From: Antedon bifida | Lineage: Eukaryota; Echinodermata; Crinoidea; Comatulida; Antedonidae | Assembly (NCBI GenBank): GCA_963402885.1 | Contig: OY727094.1 | Span: 18,106,501-18,170,500, forward strand | Direction of reading: 5' to 3' | Length of the DNA: 64,000 nucleotides | In this document: piece after piece, positions 1 to 13,159 of the stretch | How the letters are laid out: each line of letters starts with the position of its first letter | How positions within the stretch are numbered: the first letter of the stretch is position 1 | Position numbers and translations under genes: made by a program | Notes under the pieces: generated by a model | Seen by the model: the letters and a program-made list of their open reading frames with translations, nothing else | Told to the model about the DNA's origin: nothing | Database searches by the model: none

Positions 1-1394
1 TTATTGGACAAATTTACAACGTGGAATACAGAAGTCGTTGTCAGGGCTAAAGCCATAAGTTGTTTTGGTCAAAGAAGTCGATATAAACAATCGGAAAGTG
101 CCCATATTCGATAGAAACTTTTATTTTACTTTGTTTACATAATTTCTTCCCTTTTTTATAAACCAAACCTAAAATTGCAGCACAGACAAACGTTGACCTA
201 GACCCTGACCTTAATTTGACGTACCTGGAAAAATTAAATGACGCAAACAAAAACTTCAATCTAGGCCTACGCCTAATTATTTAGAAACAACAATAATTCT
301 TATTAAGATAATAATCAAAAAGTTAATAGGCGCTTTTTTTCACGAAACGGAAAGAGCTTTCGATCGATGCTGTGCAGGGAAGCGTGAGCAACAGAAATAA
401 CATAGCGCGGCGAGCATATTATTTTCGGAGGACAAGTTAATTAAAAATGTGTAATTCTTTCATCACTGTATGATCTGATTTATCGAAGAAAAAAATGATT
501 TCCTAATAAAAATAAAACAATATCCTATTGAGTGTGCCAAATCAAGGATTTTCAACTTTAAAAGCGAAAAAACTATCCTAAGTTAATGTTATAATAATAT
601 CCTCGTCTGGAGTTCCAGGAGGCTCCCATGTAGCGTAATAGGCGAGGGGGAAGTGGGCAGAGTATCCCCTGACGGATTCTACCGTGCTGGCAACATGGTG
701 GGGATGACGTCCGACTCGCATAATATTTCATCTAATTCTAATCTAAGTAAAGTGCAATTTCGGGACATACCAGCTCTATTTTTCAAAATGGGGTTAAGGT
801 TCTGTATATTATTATAATTTCTTTTTTAAGCAGACAGGGTGTGTACACGGGTTATAATTACACCGCGATCATAGTTATCCAAAAATATCATATTTGCTCC
901 CCCTGCCCCAATGAGGCCTTTGTTATGCGGCTGGCGCCACCCAGGTTCGCCTCCCCCCTCCCTTGTTTTTTGTCAATTATAAACTTTCCACGATAAATGA
1001 TGAAATAAAACGTCGGTGAACTACAAGAAAAAGTGTAACAATCGACGGCAATCGACGCGATCGTTGACAATCGCAGAATTCATTTCAACTCTAGCGATAT
1101 CGCAACGTTAAAACGAAAGAACTGACAAATTATCTTGGGGATATAATACATGACGTTACATAATTGATGAACAAATCGGTTGACTACATTAATATTTGTT
1201 GCATTACAAGCCTAGCCAAAGACTATGATGTTCCGAAAAGAGGCGTGGTATATCGGTAGGACTAGCATAGTCCAACATTATATTAGGCTTAGGCCTAGAA
1301 GAACGAAGAATCATCAGTATAGAGATAGTAGAGTAGGCCAGGCTGTGTCTCTTGCACTTTTGTGAGCCAACTAGGCAGGGGATTGTTCCTTGAT

Positions 1395-1515
1395 AAAAAC
1401 AAGGCCAACAGCCATAAGTCGCGTGTTAAAACGCATAGTAATACCGGACCGACAGACAGACAGACCGACCGACCGACCGACATAGTGAACTATACAAGCA
1501 ATATAACAACATGCT
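1395..1515 (+). repeat. Dispersed repeat with ACCG/ACAG microsatellite core (copy 1)
   Basis: AACAAGGCCAACAGCC ... GTCGCGTG is followed by a CAGA/CCGA tetranucleotide run (1450-1482) and CATAGTGAACTAT. The same order of blocks recurs at 22.55-22.66 kb. ORFs on both strands over this microsatellite are not genes. Confidence 0.6.
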
Positions 1516-2193
1516 ATCACAATAGTGACTATAGGCTGACCTCAAGATGTAAATCCCTTTTAGATAGGGGGTTATACCCGGTACCTGTCAAAATGATTTT
1601 TATCAGCTTTTGTTCTTGCATGGTATCGAAATAAATCAAATCAAATCAAAAGAAACTATTATTACAAGAAATTAATAGTTATAAAATATAGCTTACAATC
1701 TTGCTCAGTATATAGGCCTATATCTATCTATTTTCCGCTTGATTCTTAGCTTATTATTATACATTTTCATTTATTTTAAAGACATTTGATGTGTAAACTA
1801 CATCATCAAGATAATATGTTCTATTTTACCTTTAAATGGCTGCTGTCCGATCCCCAGAAGATAATAATCTTGATGAGAGAGTAACGATAGGCCTACTTAT
1901 GTTTCTAATAACAAGATATCTCTCAATGGGTCTTCTATCATCAGTAGATGGCAGTTCTATCAACAGCTTGTCACGGATGTTTACATTTTCTTAAGAGTTT
2001 GGTGTACTATCATTGGTGTATAGTAATCAAAATACCACAGCTTTTCTCACACTACCTTCCTCAAGCAATTGCCGCGATTTTCTGACTCAATTATCATTGT
2101 ATTTTTTGTTGGAGAGGCGCGAGCGGCTTGTGTGGCACGAGATGGTTGATTTTGTTTGATAAAGATTGGACGCAACGCAATGAAGTTTAGAAC

Positions 2194-2224
2194 AACCAAG
2201 CAATTCAACAGTAATTGCTTGGTT
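2194..2224. repeat. Perfect 12-bp stem hairpin
   Basis: AACCAAGCAATT, a 7-base loop, then AATTGCTTGGTT. It lies beside AATCACAAGCGA, which also occurs in the hairpin at 32.9 kb. Confidence 0.85.
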
Positions 2225-3810
2225 CATAGAGACGCAACGTAAGCGCAAGTGATTTGGCCAATCACAAGCGAAGGATTATTTGAACAAAAGAAACACCAGA
2301 CAAAAAAACAAATGCAAATAATCTTTTCCTTTATGCCCTATATTGACCCCGTTAATGATTGACGAGAACACGGAGAAAACCAATTTGTCAGAATTTTAAT
2401 GAGAAAGTGAAAAAGTTAATAAAACCTTTTCAAAGAAATAACGTAGGCCTAGTAGAGTTTCGCGTGGATATGTTGATGGTCCATTATTGATAAAAACGCG
2501 TTTATAAGTTAGTTATGTTAGTGGGGAAGTTGCAGACATGTCATTGGGTCAATCAACATCTTGTATATCACAGACACATTTATTAAAACCCCAAAAATGA
2601 TCCCAACAGAAATAGGCTAATACGCTTTTTTGGCTATCCTGGAAAATATTTTATAAATGTATTCATCTGCAGTTTTTTTAGTAATTAATGTTATTAGGCC
2701 TACTTTGAATGTATTTTTATAATGATTTTTCTAACAAAATAAAATCAAAACAACTCACAAATACAATATAGGCCTAGATAATATTCCCACGGATGAATGC
2801 GGTACGGTACTGTAATATTGAATGCCGTGAGTATCAAAAAGTGACATAAAAGCATAAACATTTATATTATTTTATAGCCACGTAACACAATAAACTAAGT
2901 GTATTGCCATGAGTTTTGCCATAAACTTAACTGTGATTATTTTAGTATAAGTCAGACTAGCTTGCCCAATTCCAGTTACCCATTGAAAACGGTATCTTTG
3001 ATATTGTAAATCTAAACATTTTGATTTTAAACTGGTGGTCTTCAGTATTTTTGTATAAGTGTTTTGAAAAAAAAAAGGAGTTGGACAGAAATGTTAATTA
3101 ACAAAACGTATCAAAATGTTAAAGCGCCATCTATAGTTTATAAAACTTTTGTAATTACGCGCGCTGGACGGTCTCTCGATTCTATTTCTAACAAGGAACC
3201 AATTCAGTGATTGTGATACATTCTGAAATCTACTAACTTTAAAATACATGTTGATCATCAATCCAATTAAGAATAATTCTACTAAAAATTAATATTGTGA
3301 TAATAACATGGTAATTGTGAAGATGTTTTAAATATAACAATTCAGCCTATTGCCGCTTTCGACGTATTAATTCTTTTAAAACTAGATACGCCGGCCTTAT
3401 ATTACTGACAACTATTCTATATTTGGCCAAACAGTAATAAAGGTAGAACGAAAAATGATTATGGAAGTTCACAAAAATACTCGTGGGTATAGTGTGAAAT
3501 AGAGCGGAGAAAGTCTATGCTAATCGACACTAAATGTAGAAAAATCGGCAACTTAGTTTCCCGTATGAATTCAGTTATTTGCGGCTAATGTCACCAAAAT
3601 TAAACACGACAATTTTAGTCAACGACGACACAAAATTGACACATGGAATAGAGTTTCAAAGTCAGCGTAACGTCACAATGGTTTTTTTAGATTACACTGT
3701 TTAAATCAAAAACCGAACGAGATCATGATGACAGAAATGTAACAGACTGATATGGGTTTAATATTATAGCGAACTACTTCGTAGCATTTAGGGGGTTAAC
3801 GGTAAAGATC

Positions 3811-4151
3811 TACTGCAGCAAACTCTAGGCCTATATCTATTCCCCATCTTGTGGGTAATTCTGCAGCAACAACTTCAAACTCTAGGCCTATATCTATTCC
3901 CCATCTTGTGGGTAATTCTGCAGCAACAACTTCAAACTCTAGGCCTATATCTATTCCCCATCTTGTGGGTAATTCCGCAGCAACAACTTCAAACTCTAGG
4001 CCTATATCTATTCCCCATCTTGTGGGTAATTCTGCAGCAACAACTTCAAACTCTAGGCCTATATCTATTCCCCATCTTGTGGGTAATTCTGCAGCAACAA
4101 CTTCAAACTCTAGGCCTATGTCTATATTCCCCATCTTGTGGGTAATTCTGA
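3811..4151. repeat. 57-bp tandem array, about six units
   Basis: Nearly identical 57-bp units containing CTAGGCCTATATCTATTCCC and GGTAATTCTGCAGCAACAAC. The unit length is a multiple of three and holds no stop in several frames, so three overlapping repetitive ORFs appear on both strands; none looks like a gene. One unit has C for T in CTGCAGC, and the last has an insertion near its end, so the copies are very young. Confidence 0.97.
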
Positions 4152-5139
4152 ATAAATCGATTGGTTGATTAGTAAGATTGTGTTCTTATTCTGTTTTCCC
4201 CAGCATTTCTGATAGAAATTTGCATTCTTGTAATGTTCGTTAATAATAACCATGACATAAACCTAAAATATCTATACAAAATAGTAGTGTTTCTTTGTAG
4301 CAATCCATACAATAAAACTGCAACCAAAGTAGGAGTTGTTATCCTAGTTATTTTCGTCTATTTCTTAATCCATAGATAGTTTAAGAGGTTATTAAAACAT
4401 CTAACATTCAGAATTGAATACAATGTTTGTAAAGTTGACGTTACGTAGGTAATAGAATGGGACTTTTCAATAGTGAGTTTTACACAGTAAGAGAAAAGTC
4501 CTAACCCAAACAATCTCTATATACTGTCCTCATATAAATGTTACGAATTAAACCTAATTTATTCTAACTGTTAAAGTTTTTATTCGTTCGCTTAGATCAC
4601 ATGTTTATTAAAACTGATTTGAGTATCTCAACTATGTTTATCAACAAAACCAAGCTAATCAAGTGTTCAACTAAATCATTCCGTAATGCTCATCTTACTT
4701 AGGCACGTTTTTGCTTCGATATTTCCTAGATTTAATTAGTTAAGTACTGTGGCAGCGCACAAGTTATTTTGACTGAGCTGTATAGGCCGCCAAATTAGGC
4801 CTAACATTTCAAAAAATATAAATATATAGCTCTTTTTCGCTACTTTTTACGAATGGATGGCAAAGCCCACGTCATGAGTTGTCAAAATCCAGTAGGTCTA
4901 CCAATTGACTTTTGTCATACAGGATAGAATGATAACAACTTAATTTCATTCATTTTCAATTATAAAAGTCAGAGTATAATGATAGGCTATTCCAATACCG
5001 AGCAAAATAACAAATGTGTATTTGTACGACTTATAGTCGTAGTTCAATTGCATCCCATATGAAATACCCGAAATAAAGAGCTATATTCGATCCGAGACAT
5101 AATCATTAACATGGAGAAAGAGAAATACTTACACCAAGA

Positions 5140-5475
5140 ATAATCAAACCCTAACACAAATCGTAACCCTAACAGTAATTCTAACTCTACACTAATCCTT
5201 ACCCTCACTAGTCCTAACCCTAACACTACTCTTAACCCTAACATTAATCCTATAACCCTTATTAATCCAAGCCCTTACTAATCCAAACCCTAAAATTAAT
5301 CCTAACCCTTACACTATTCATAACCCTAACACTAATCCTAAACCCTTACACTAATCATAACCCTAACACTAATCCAAACTCTAACACTAATCCTTACACT
5401 AATCTTAACCCTTACACTAATCCTAAACCCTAACACTAATCATAACCCTAACACTAATCATAAATAACCTTACAC
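5140..5475. repeat. Degenerate telomere-like C-rich array (CCCTAA variants)
   Basis: Many AACCCTAACACTAATC-type units with scattered exact CCTAACCCTAA. The period is variable, about 12-18 bases, so it is a telomere-related interstitial satellite rather than perfect (TTAGGG)n. It lies in intergenic DNA between a young tandem array and ordinary sequence. It could mark an old fusion or repair site, or be an independent minisatellite. Confidence 0.85.
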
Positions 5476-8296
5476 TAATATTAACGACTTAGGGTATGTT
5501 CAGATCCATGGAGTTATGCTTTCGTATCGCAAGCAATGTCATAATTATTATAATTAGAGTCGTAACAGCAAAGTGTTCAGATTTGCCTAGCTAACGCTTT
5601 CGTTTCAAACTGAATTGTCACCGATTTGGGTGAATATCTGGTATGCAGGAGTAAATTTGATTGGTTACAGGTCAAAATTGTTGATGCATGACTTTCGTAT
5701 CATAAGCGGCGTCCACTAATCTTGTACCTTGAGCTGTCGTAACGAACGAAAGAGTAGTGTCGTACGAGGTGGCTTCCACTAATCTTTTCCTGGTTCAGAC
5801 CTATGGAGTTTTACGCCGCGTACAATACGAAAGCATAACTCCGTAGGTCTGAACAGGCCCTTAAAGAGCTGATGCTCCTGTCTTCATTCTGACTGTCAAA
5901 ACATATCTGGAGAAATCTGAATTGGCGTAGTCAGTGGGGCTCCCTCTGTATCCAGCATCAGTAGACATTTGAAATAATTAGCGATCATGCATTCATAAAG
6001 TACATTAGTAAACCTCAACCCAATGAGGTGACGAGAGCATTTTTAATTTTCCTGAACGAACAATAAGTGGTGAAAAATTTACGATCTGGTAGACCAAATC
6101 AGGTGGTAAAAGTCGCTAATACTCTTGAGATAAAAAATAATTTACGATCGTGCCTTGTTATGAAGCATCCGTCTCAACAAGCCCTTCTCTTTATTTCTTA
6201 AATCTTCCATGCCGTAAAGTTGATCAGACTTTTTTGGTGTTTTTGTTGCAAATTTCCAAATAGTTTTATAATTTTTAATATCCATTATTCTATAGCTAAA
6301 AACAGCTATTTTATTTATAGAATGATAGAAATTTAAAGACTTTACATAATTATGATTTTTTTAAAAATAAGTAGCAGAGCTCATAAACTTTTTAAAAACG
6401 TAATTACCTTTACCGAATTATCTTGCCTGATAGTGTATCTTTTAGTAACATATTATTTCATTAAAGAACATTTTTCATATACTTTTCCACAGTGTTTGAA
6501 TCCAAAGAAATGCTTTCAATTTAAAATTAAAAAGATACGGACTAACAAAATCCCCAGCGATGTAGGCCTACTGCCACCAAGACAACTTCGTCGATTTTGG
6601 GCGCATATGAAAAAGATAATCATCTCGTTGACGTTACTTCACGAAAGACGGGCGCCAAACAGCAAACATTTTTTCGGCAAAGTCGTAAATTTGTGATTAT
6701 CTTTGTTGCACCGATAACAGACATTCTTTATATAAATCCAAAAAACTGAAAAATGACAATATTGTGGGTATCTGTGGATGTAAATGGAGATACAAAAAAT
6801 AAGAAAAACCTAAATGAAAATGATAAAATAAAAACAGCCATAAAAAGTAAGGAAAGTGACACACTTTTGGAAAAAACAATTTATTCATCATGAAATATTT
6901 TAGATGTTTTATTATTTACATTACGCTAAATGTTAATGTTGTGGTATGTGGGTTGTTGTAACGAGCTGCTCTTTTCAGTGCGTATACAATTCGAGCATTG
7001 CACAGATATAATGATTAGGACGTTGTTGATAGAAATAATTTAAGATTTCAACAAGATAATAACTCTCATAGACTATAGACAGAAACAACAAATCCGTTTA
7101 AAAACTAAAGCACAATAAAAAGCAGGTCGTTTTTCTCTTCGCTTCATAGAGGACAACAGAAATACGATTTTTTTTATTGAACATAAATCATGTAAGTACA
7201 GTCGTATTGGGCAGACACAAGCACCTCTGTATCAATTACATTCTCATTTTAGAGTGAGGCTCATGTATCCAGAGCTCCGGCAATTATATCGAGAAAAATT
7301 GAACTATTTTACGTAGGTCGCGTTTTATTTTACAACGTAATCTTAAAATGCACTTTTTAAAAAATGAATAAAATGATGAAATAATTGAGTTCATTACGAT
7401 AATCTGATTCAGCATTGAAATTTGAGTTTCTTGTCCGGATTTTGTTGTATCATCTTGATTTAAACGCGTCCATTATTTTTCTAAACCGTGTCTATTCGGT
7501 TTCTATATTGACTAATGTCTCAAATTTACAATATAATTTAAACTACAGTATACATTTCCAAAGACATATTTTGCAATCATATTTTAGAAATTCTATAGTT
7601 TCCTTTAACTTAGCCTAAACCCTATATAATATAGGCCTACAACTTCTGATTTTTACTTAGATGATTCGTGTACGGCAGTAAGAAAAACAAAAAGTGAGTA
7701 TGGTCGTGTGTAACACTGTCAGGACTATCACACCAAGGTCTTTGTGTTTAAGGATATACTAAATGGTTTGACTATATTAAACATGTTGATAACGACGAAT
7801 CAAATTAGTTAATTAACATTAGATGTTGGCCTACTAATGTATAGGCCTACATTATTTTTGTTTGTGTATTTATTGCGGTACAATACAATAAAATTACAAA
7901 AAGTAGGAGTGGCTAAAAATATTAATCACAAGAAAGTACTGTACACATAAAACTACTCTATTAATGATGCAATAGAAAGAATAAAAGTATAGAAAAATAC
8001 ATCGCTTTCTTTGATTATATCTTTTATATATTAGGCCTAAACAGACTTAATTATCTTATTACTGAAAATACTTAATGTCGATCTTGATACTGTACGTAAG
8101 AGAAACAGTACTACAAATAATAATAAAGGTAAAACGAATTTGGATTCATGTATTGCTGATTATGCAAAATGATATGATTATTAAATTGGCCTACCGTACA
8201 TGATAACCAGAAGAATGATACACATGATAACGATGATCATGACCTGATGTACAAAATGTTGAAGTCTATTAAACTATTATTTCTATACAATATTAT
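5476..8296. other. Intergenic DNA, nothing coding seen
   Basis: AT-rich. At 5500-5860 the phrases GGAGTTATGCTTTCGTATCG and its near complement ATACGAAAGCATAACTCCGT form the ends of a possible decayed foldback element of about 350 bp. The 114-aa ORF at 6352-6696 has no recognisable domain and overlaps no splice pattern. Confidence 0.4.
6727..6870 (+). repeat. Dispersed repeat core (older copy of the 55.1-kb family)
   Basis: It shares TATAAATCCAAA, the TGACAATATTGTGGGTATC stretch and GGAGATACAAAAAATAAGAAA with the complement of 55125-55300, then diverges. The minus-strand 64-aa ORF here is a product of this repeat. Confidence 0.55.
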
Positions 8297-8437
8297 CTAA
8301 AGATATATTGTCTCCTAAAAACATGAAAATAAAATCATACTTTAAAAATATGACTATATTTTTTGCTTAACATTACGGTGGCATACTCCACAGCAAATTA
8401 AAAAAAACATTTTTTCACAGAGACAATATATGTTTAG
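8297..8437. mobile_element. MITE-like element, TIR family AAAGATGTATTGTCCC (copy 1, degenerate)
   Basis: Starts AAAGATATATTGTCTCC and ends GAGACAATATATGTTT, an imperfect terminal inverted repeat. The AAAACATGAAAAT next to the left end matches copy 4. At about 140 bp it is internally deleted. No coding capacity. Confidence 0.6.
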
Positions 8438-8918
8438 GTTAAAATAATTTCAATCCAGACTGTCGGCGTATTTACCTGCGAGTGAACCTCGACATGTTAG
8501 GAAAGAAGGATATTAAGTGTTTAATCTCTCAATATCGTCGCAAAAACTAGTTCGGTAAATTTCCTGCATAGAAGCTATTGCTGATTGGGATTTTGATTTG
8601 TGAGATGTCTCTACAATCCATCTGTTCACATTGCATAAATGTTGATACATCCCAAATATGGTTTAATGATGTATATACTGAACATATCTATAAGGTAACT
8701 CTATGAAGCAACATACTAACTACTTACTAACATAATTTATTATTTTTAAAATATGAGAAATTGTCCGATAATTATCTTTCAGTAAAAATTTCTGTTACAG
8801 TGCCAATGAGTTATAAAATATATTGAATTTAATTAATAACACAGCAATAATGACATGATTTTTCCATTAATATTGTTTGAATGTATGATATAATAAGAAT
8901 TATGAAGGATTTGTGATG

Positions 8919-11900
8919 TAGTCTAGGACCTGGGTCAGATTTGTATGCATTTAATTTAGGAGAGAATATCTCAACTGTTATAGGATAATTTGACCCCCAC
9001 GAACAACATGGAATGTGTGCCAAATTCGCTATCCGGGGCGAACATGCCCAAAATCGGGGTCAAAGGTTAAAAATGTGTGGTTATTATATCTTGACAACCA
9101 CTTGTCATACAGATTTACTTTTGGTGTCAAATTGTTCAGAATATACATATTTATATTCGATCTAACACAACTTTAAGCGAAAAAATGACCGGAAATGCTT
9201 TTACTGACCTTTGACCCAAAAATGACCAAAAAACACATTTTCGGGTTAAATTATTCTTTAAAATGCCAATGGACAAACTGTATGGTATCAAATGAAAGCA
9301 TACACAATATGCTACCCATTGCTACCCAACTTGTATTGAAAATGTTTAATTATGAAGCTAATTTTATGGAAAATGTGCATATTTTGATTATTTTTATACA
9401 AAAAATGAATATTTGGTAGCGTAATTGTTATGTTTATTTATATTATATTAAATAATTTAAGTGTTTGGAAAAACTATTTGGTATCAAATGAAAGTCCATA
9501 AAATATTCTATCCATTGCTATCCAACTTGTATTAAAAATCTTTAATTATGATGCTAATTTTGTTAAAAATGTACATATTTTATATTTTTTTTTTTAAATG
9601 AGAATACTAGATAGTGTAAATTTATTTTGGTTTATTTATGATATTAAATAATTCAAATGTTTGGAAGACATATTTGGTATCAAAGGAAAGCACATAAAAT
9701 ATGCTATCCATAGCTACCCAACTTGTATTGAAAATCTTTAATTATGTGATGCTATTTTTGGAAAATGTGCATATTTTAATAACTTTAGACAAAAATGAGT
9801 ATAAATTAGTGTAAATTTATTTTGGTTTAAATAATTCTAGCGTTATATTTGGTATAAAAAATAAAACCCCATACAATATACTATCCATTGGTACACAACT
9901 TGTATTGAAAATCTTTAATTACGACTTTTTTGAAAATATTCTTTTTTTTTGACAAAAATGAGTATACAGTAATAAGTAGTGTAAATTTATTTTGGTTTAT
10001 TTATAATATTATATAACTCTATATTTTCCAAAAAAAATGATTCATTTTCAATACATATTGGATAATCTGTATGTACTAGGTAGCATGTATACCAAATATT
10101 TATTTAAAACACTAGAATTATATGTATAACTAGAGGGTACTCCGAGAGTACAAACCTCCGCCTACTATAAAATTCCCCTACATAAAATGTCCCCGGAAAA
10201 TATATATATATTTTTTAAATATTTTTTTGTATTAGTTCTAAATGTAAATAGGCTAACTGCACACTACAAAGTTGTGGATGAGATTGCTGGTTCAAGTCCC
10301 GCTGAGGTTTTTTTTTTTTAATTATTTTTTTATTTCTTTTTTTTTTGTGGACCTTGATCTTTGACCCTGACCCTTCAAAATTTAACCACAATTATATGAT
10401 GAGTCATTGATCATTGTGGCTAAGTTTGGTGAGAATCGGATAAAAACTGTGGTCTCTAGGCAGTAAAATAGTTTTTTGTTAGTTGTGACCTATGACCTTT
10501 TCCCCTCAAATTCGAACTCGTCCGAGCTTTTGAGGCATAGATCATTGTGTCCAAATTTGGTGAGAATCGGATAAATACTGTGGCCTCCAGGCTGTTCACA
10601 GACACACACACAAACACACAGCACACAAACATACAGGGGTGAAAATATAACCTCCTTGGCGGAGGTAATAAACCAAAATATATTTACACTAACTGTATAA
10701 CACATTTTCTAAAAAACCTTTATAATTTTAACTTATACAGTACTCATTTTTGTCAAAAATTAATAAAATATGCACATTTTTTTTTAAAACTATCATAATT
10801 AGATTTTCAATACAAGTTGGGTAGCAATGGATAGACTATTTTATGGGCTTTTATTTAATACCAAAATAGATCTCCTAAACACTTTAATAATTTAATCATT
10901 ATAAATAAACCAAAATAAATTTACACTATTTAATATACTAATTTTTGTCAAAAATTTATAAAATATGCAAATTTTTCAAAAAAATCTACATCATTATTCA
11001 TAATTACAGATTTTCAATGCAATTTCAAAATGGCACCCAAATCTCCGTAACCTGTTGGTCTATCAAAATGATATGGTATCAAAATGCTTGGTAAACTTAC
11101 CAAGATCTTCCAAACACTTGAATTATTTAATATAAATAAACCAAAATAAATTTACACTTTTTAATATACTCATTTTTGCACAAAAAAAATAAAATATGCA
11201 CATTTTAATCAAAATTAGCATTATAATTACAGATTTTTAATACAAGTTTGATAGCAATGGATAGAATATTTTATGAGCTTTCATTTGATACCAAATAGTT
11301 TTTTCAAACACTTACATTATTTAATATTATATAAATAAATATAAAAATTACGCTACCAAATATTCATTTTTTGTATAAAAGTAATCAAAATATGCACATT
11401 TTCCATACAATTAGCTTCATAATTAAAATTTTCAATACAAGTTGGGTAGCAATGGGTAGCATATTGTGTATGCTTTCATTTGATACCATACAGTGTATTC
11501 ATTGGCATTTTAAAGAATAATTTAACCCGAAAATGTGTTTTTTGTCATTTTTGGGTCAAAGGTCAGTAAAGCATTTCCGGTAATTTTTTCGCTAAAAAAA
11601 GTTGTGTTAGACCAAATATAAATATGTATATTCTGCACGATTTGACACCAAAAGAACATTTGAATTATTTAATATCATAAATAAACCAAAATAAATTTAC
11701 ACTATTTAATATACTCATTAAAAAAAAAAAAAATAATAAAATATGTACATTTTTAACAAAATTAGCATCATAATTACAGATTTTTAATACATGTTGGGTA
11801 GCAATGGATAGAATATTTTATGGACTTTCATTTGATACCAAATAGTTTTTCCAAACACTTAAATTATTTAATATTATATAAATAAACTTAACAATTACGC

Positions 11901-12400
11901 TACCAAATATTCATATTTTGTATAAAAGTAATCAAAATATGCACATTTTCCATACAATTAGCTTCATAATTAAAAATTTTCAATACAAGTTGGGTAGCAA
12001 TGGGTAGCATATTGTGTATGCTTTCATTTGATACCATACAGTTTGTCCATTGGCATTTAAAAAAATAATTTAACCCGAAAATGTGTTTTTTGGTCATTTT
12101 TGGGTCAAAGGTCAGTAAAAGCATTTCCGGTCATTTTTTCGCTAAAAGTTGTGTTAAATTGAATATAAATATGTATATTCTGAACAATTTGACACCAAAA
12201 GCAAATCTGTACGACAAGTGGTTGTTGAGATATAAGAACCACACATTTTTAACCTTTGACCCCGATTTTGGGCATGTTCGCCCCGGATAGCGAATTTGGC
12301 ACACATTCCATGTTGTTCGTGGGGGTCAAATTATCCTATAACAGTTGAGATATTCTCTCCTAAATTAAATGCATACAAATCTGACCCAGGTCCTAGACTA
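8919..12400. mobile_element. 3.5-kb foldback element with long terminal inverted repeats
   Basis: The left end TAGTCTAGGACCTGGGTCAG reappears inverted at the right end, and identity continues inward for several hundred bases (for example 8940-9420 against 11900-12390). The arms contain further degenerate units marked by TTTGGTATCAAATGAAAGC and CAACTTGTATTGAAAAT, direct on the left and inverted on the right. TA at both ends suggests a TA target, as for Tc1/mariner-type insertion (inference). No transposase is visible, so it is non-autonomous. The mirrored 74-aa ORFs at 9195-9419 (+) and 11900-12124 (-) are by-products of the duplicated arms. Confidence 0.85.
10125..10670 (+). mobile_element. 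SINE-like insert at the centre of the foldback element
   Basis: Bounded by AACCTCCGCC (10153-10162) and the hairpin end ACCTCCTTGGCGGAGGT (10650-10666). Inside is a tRNA-like stretch with a good B box, GGTTCAAGTCC (10289-10299), preceded by TAGGCTAACTGC as a possible A box, then two similar GGTGAGAATCGGATAAA segments and a CA-rich run (10599-10630). The layout fits a tRNA-derived short element or composite MITE nested in the spacer of the inverted repeat. Confidence 0.6.
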
Positions 12401-12981
12401 ATGTGGTAATTAGTGATGTATGTTTGTGTATTCACGACAAGATAATTATTAAAACTTGTTATTCACAAGATAATTAATAAAACAGGTTAAACTGTTAAAT
12501 TGTCAACTACAATATGATGGAAATCTTCCTTATTTAAGGATCCAATATTTGAAGCCTGGATCCTGGATTATGATTTTGATTGTATAACATAAGAAATAAG
12601 GAATAAAACCAGTGCAAGAGATTGAGGAGGTAGGCCCACATATCCCTACAATATTAAACAAAACACTTACACATTTTTTTTCTTTTAAAATTGTAGATAT
12701 TTTATTTGCCAAGAGTGACTTTAAATCATCACAAATGTTTCCTTAATAAATAATAACACCTATTATACATACTTTGTTCAAATTGTTAATAATTGTTCAG
12801 ATTATTAACAAACTGTTCAGCCTAAAGTTAATTTAAATGTAATGTTTTTATTTTAATCCATTATATACATTGAGTAATTGTCATATTAAACAAAACCTCT
12901 TATTTTGTTCTTTTTACTGATAAACCGTTCATAATATTAATATGCACCATCAGTAAGACAACATTCTCGTATGCTAAGTGG

Positions 12982-13152
12982 GTCTACTTGTAGGCACAAG
13001 GGCCATGAAAGCGCTGTGACTTGTAGGCACAAGGGCCATGAAAGCGCTGGGACTTGTAGGCACAAGGGTCATAAAAGCGCTGTGACTTGTAGGCACAAGG
13101 GTCATAAAAGCGCTGGGACTTGTAGGCACAAGGGCCATGAATGCGCTGGGAC
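12982..13152. repeat. 33-bp tandem array, five units
   Basis: Five units of about 33 bp containing ACTTGTAGGCACAAGGGCC and ATGAAAGCGCTG. The multiple-of-three period keeps frames open on both strands, giving Cys/His-rich (TCRHKGHES) or Tyr-rich pseudo-peptides. The C-x-H spacing superficially suggests zinc binding, but there is no flanking domain or splice context. Confidence 0.95.
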
Positions 13153-13159
13153 AAAGATA

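Larger units (their letters stand above)
1..3810. other. Intergenic DNA, no supportable gene
   Basis: AT-rich DNA downstream of Tbx1/10. A GC-richer, CpG-containing patch at 600-722 keeps one plus-strand frame open for about 70 codons but has no start or clear splice sites. A C-rich stretch sits at 899-960. At 1560-1650 an AATAAATC(AAATC)n sequence may be the tail of a decayed retroelement. Otherwise nothing recognised. Confidence 0.5.

Noticed and set aside
1362..1634. 90-aa plus-strand ORF with a PTDRQTDRPTD stretch
   Set aside because: Runs through a tetranucleotide microsatellite shared with another locus.
3796..4168. Repetitive proteins of about 100 aa on both strands
   Set aside because: They are by-products of a 57-bp tandem repeat with no stop codons; no splice context or domain.
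6352..6696. 114-aa ORF
   Set aside because: AT-biased composition, no domain and no splice or promoter context.
9195..12124. Pair of nearly identical 74-aa ORFs on opposite strands
   Set aside because: They are mirror copies in the arms of an inverted-repeat element; related sub-repeats inside the arms are full of stops and frameshifts, and no domain is seen.
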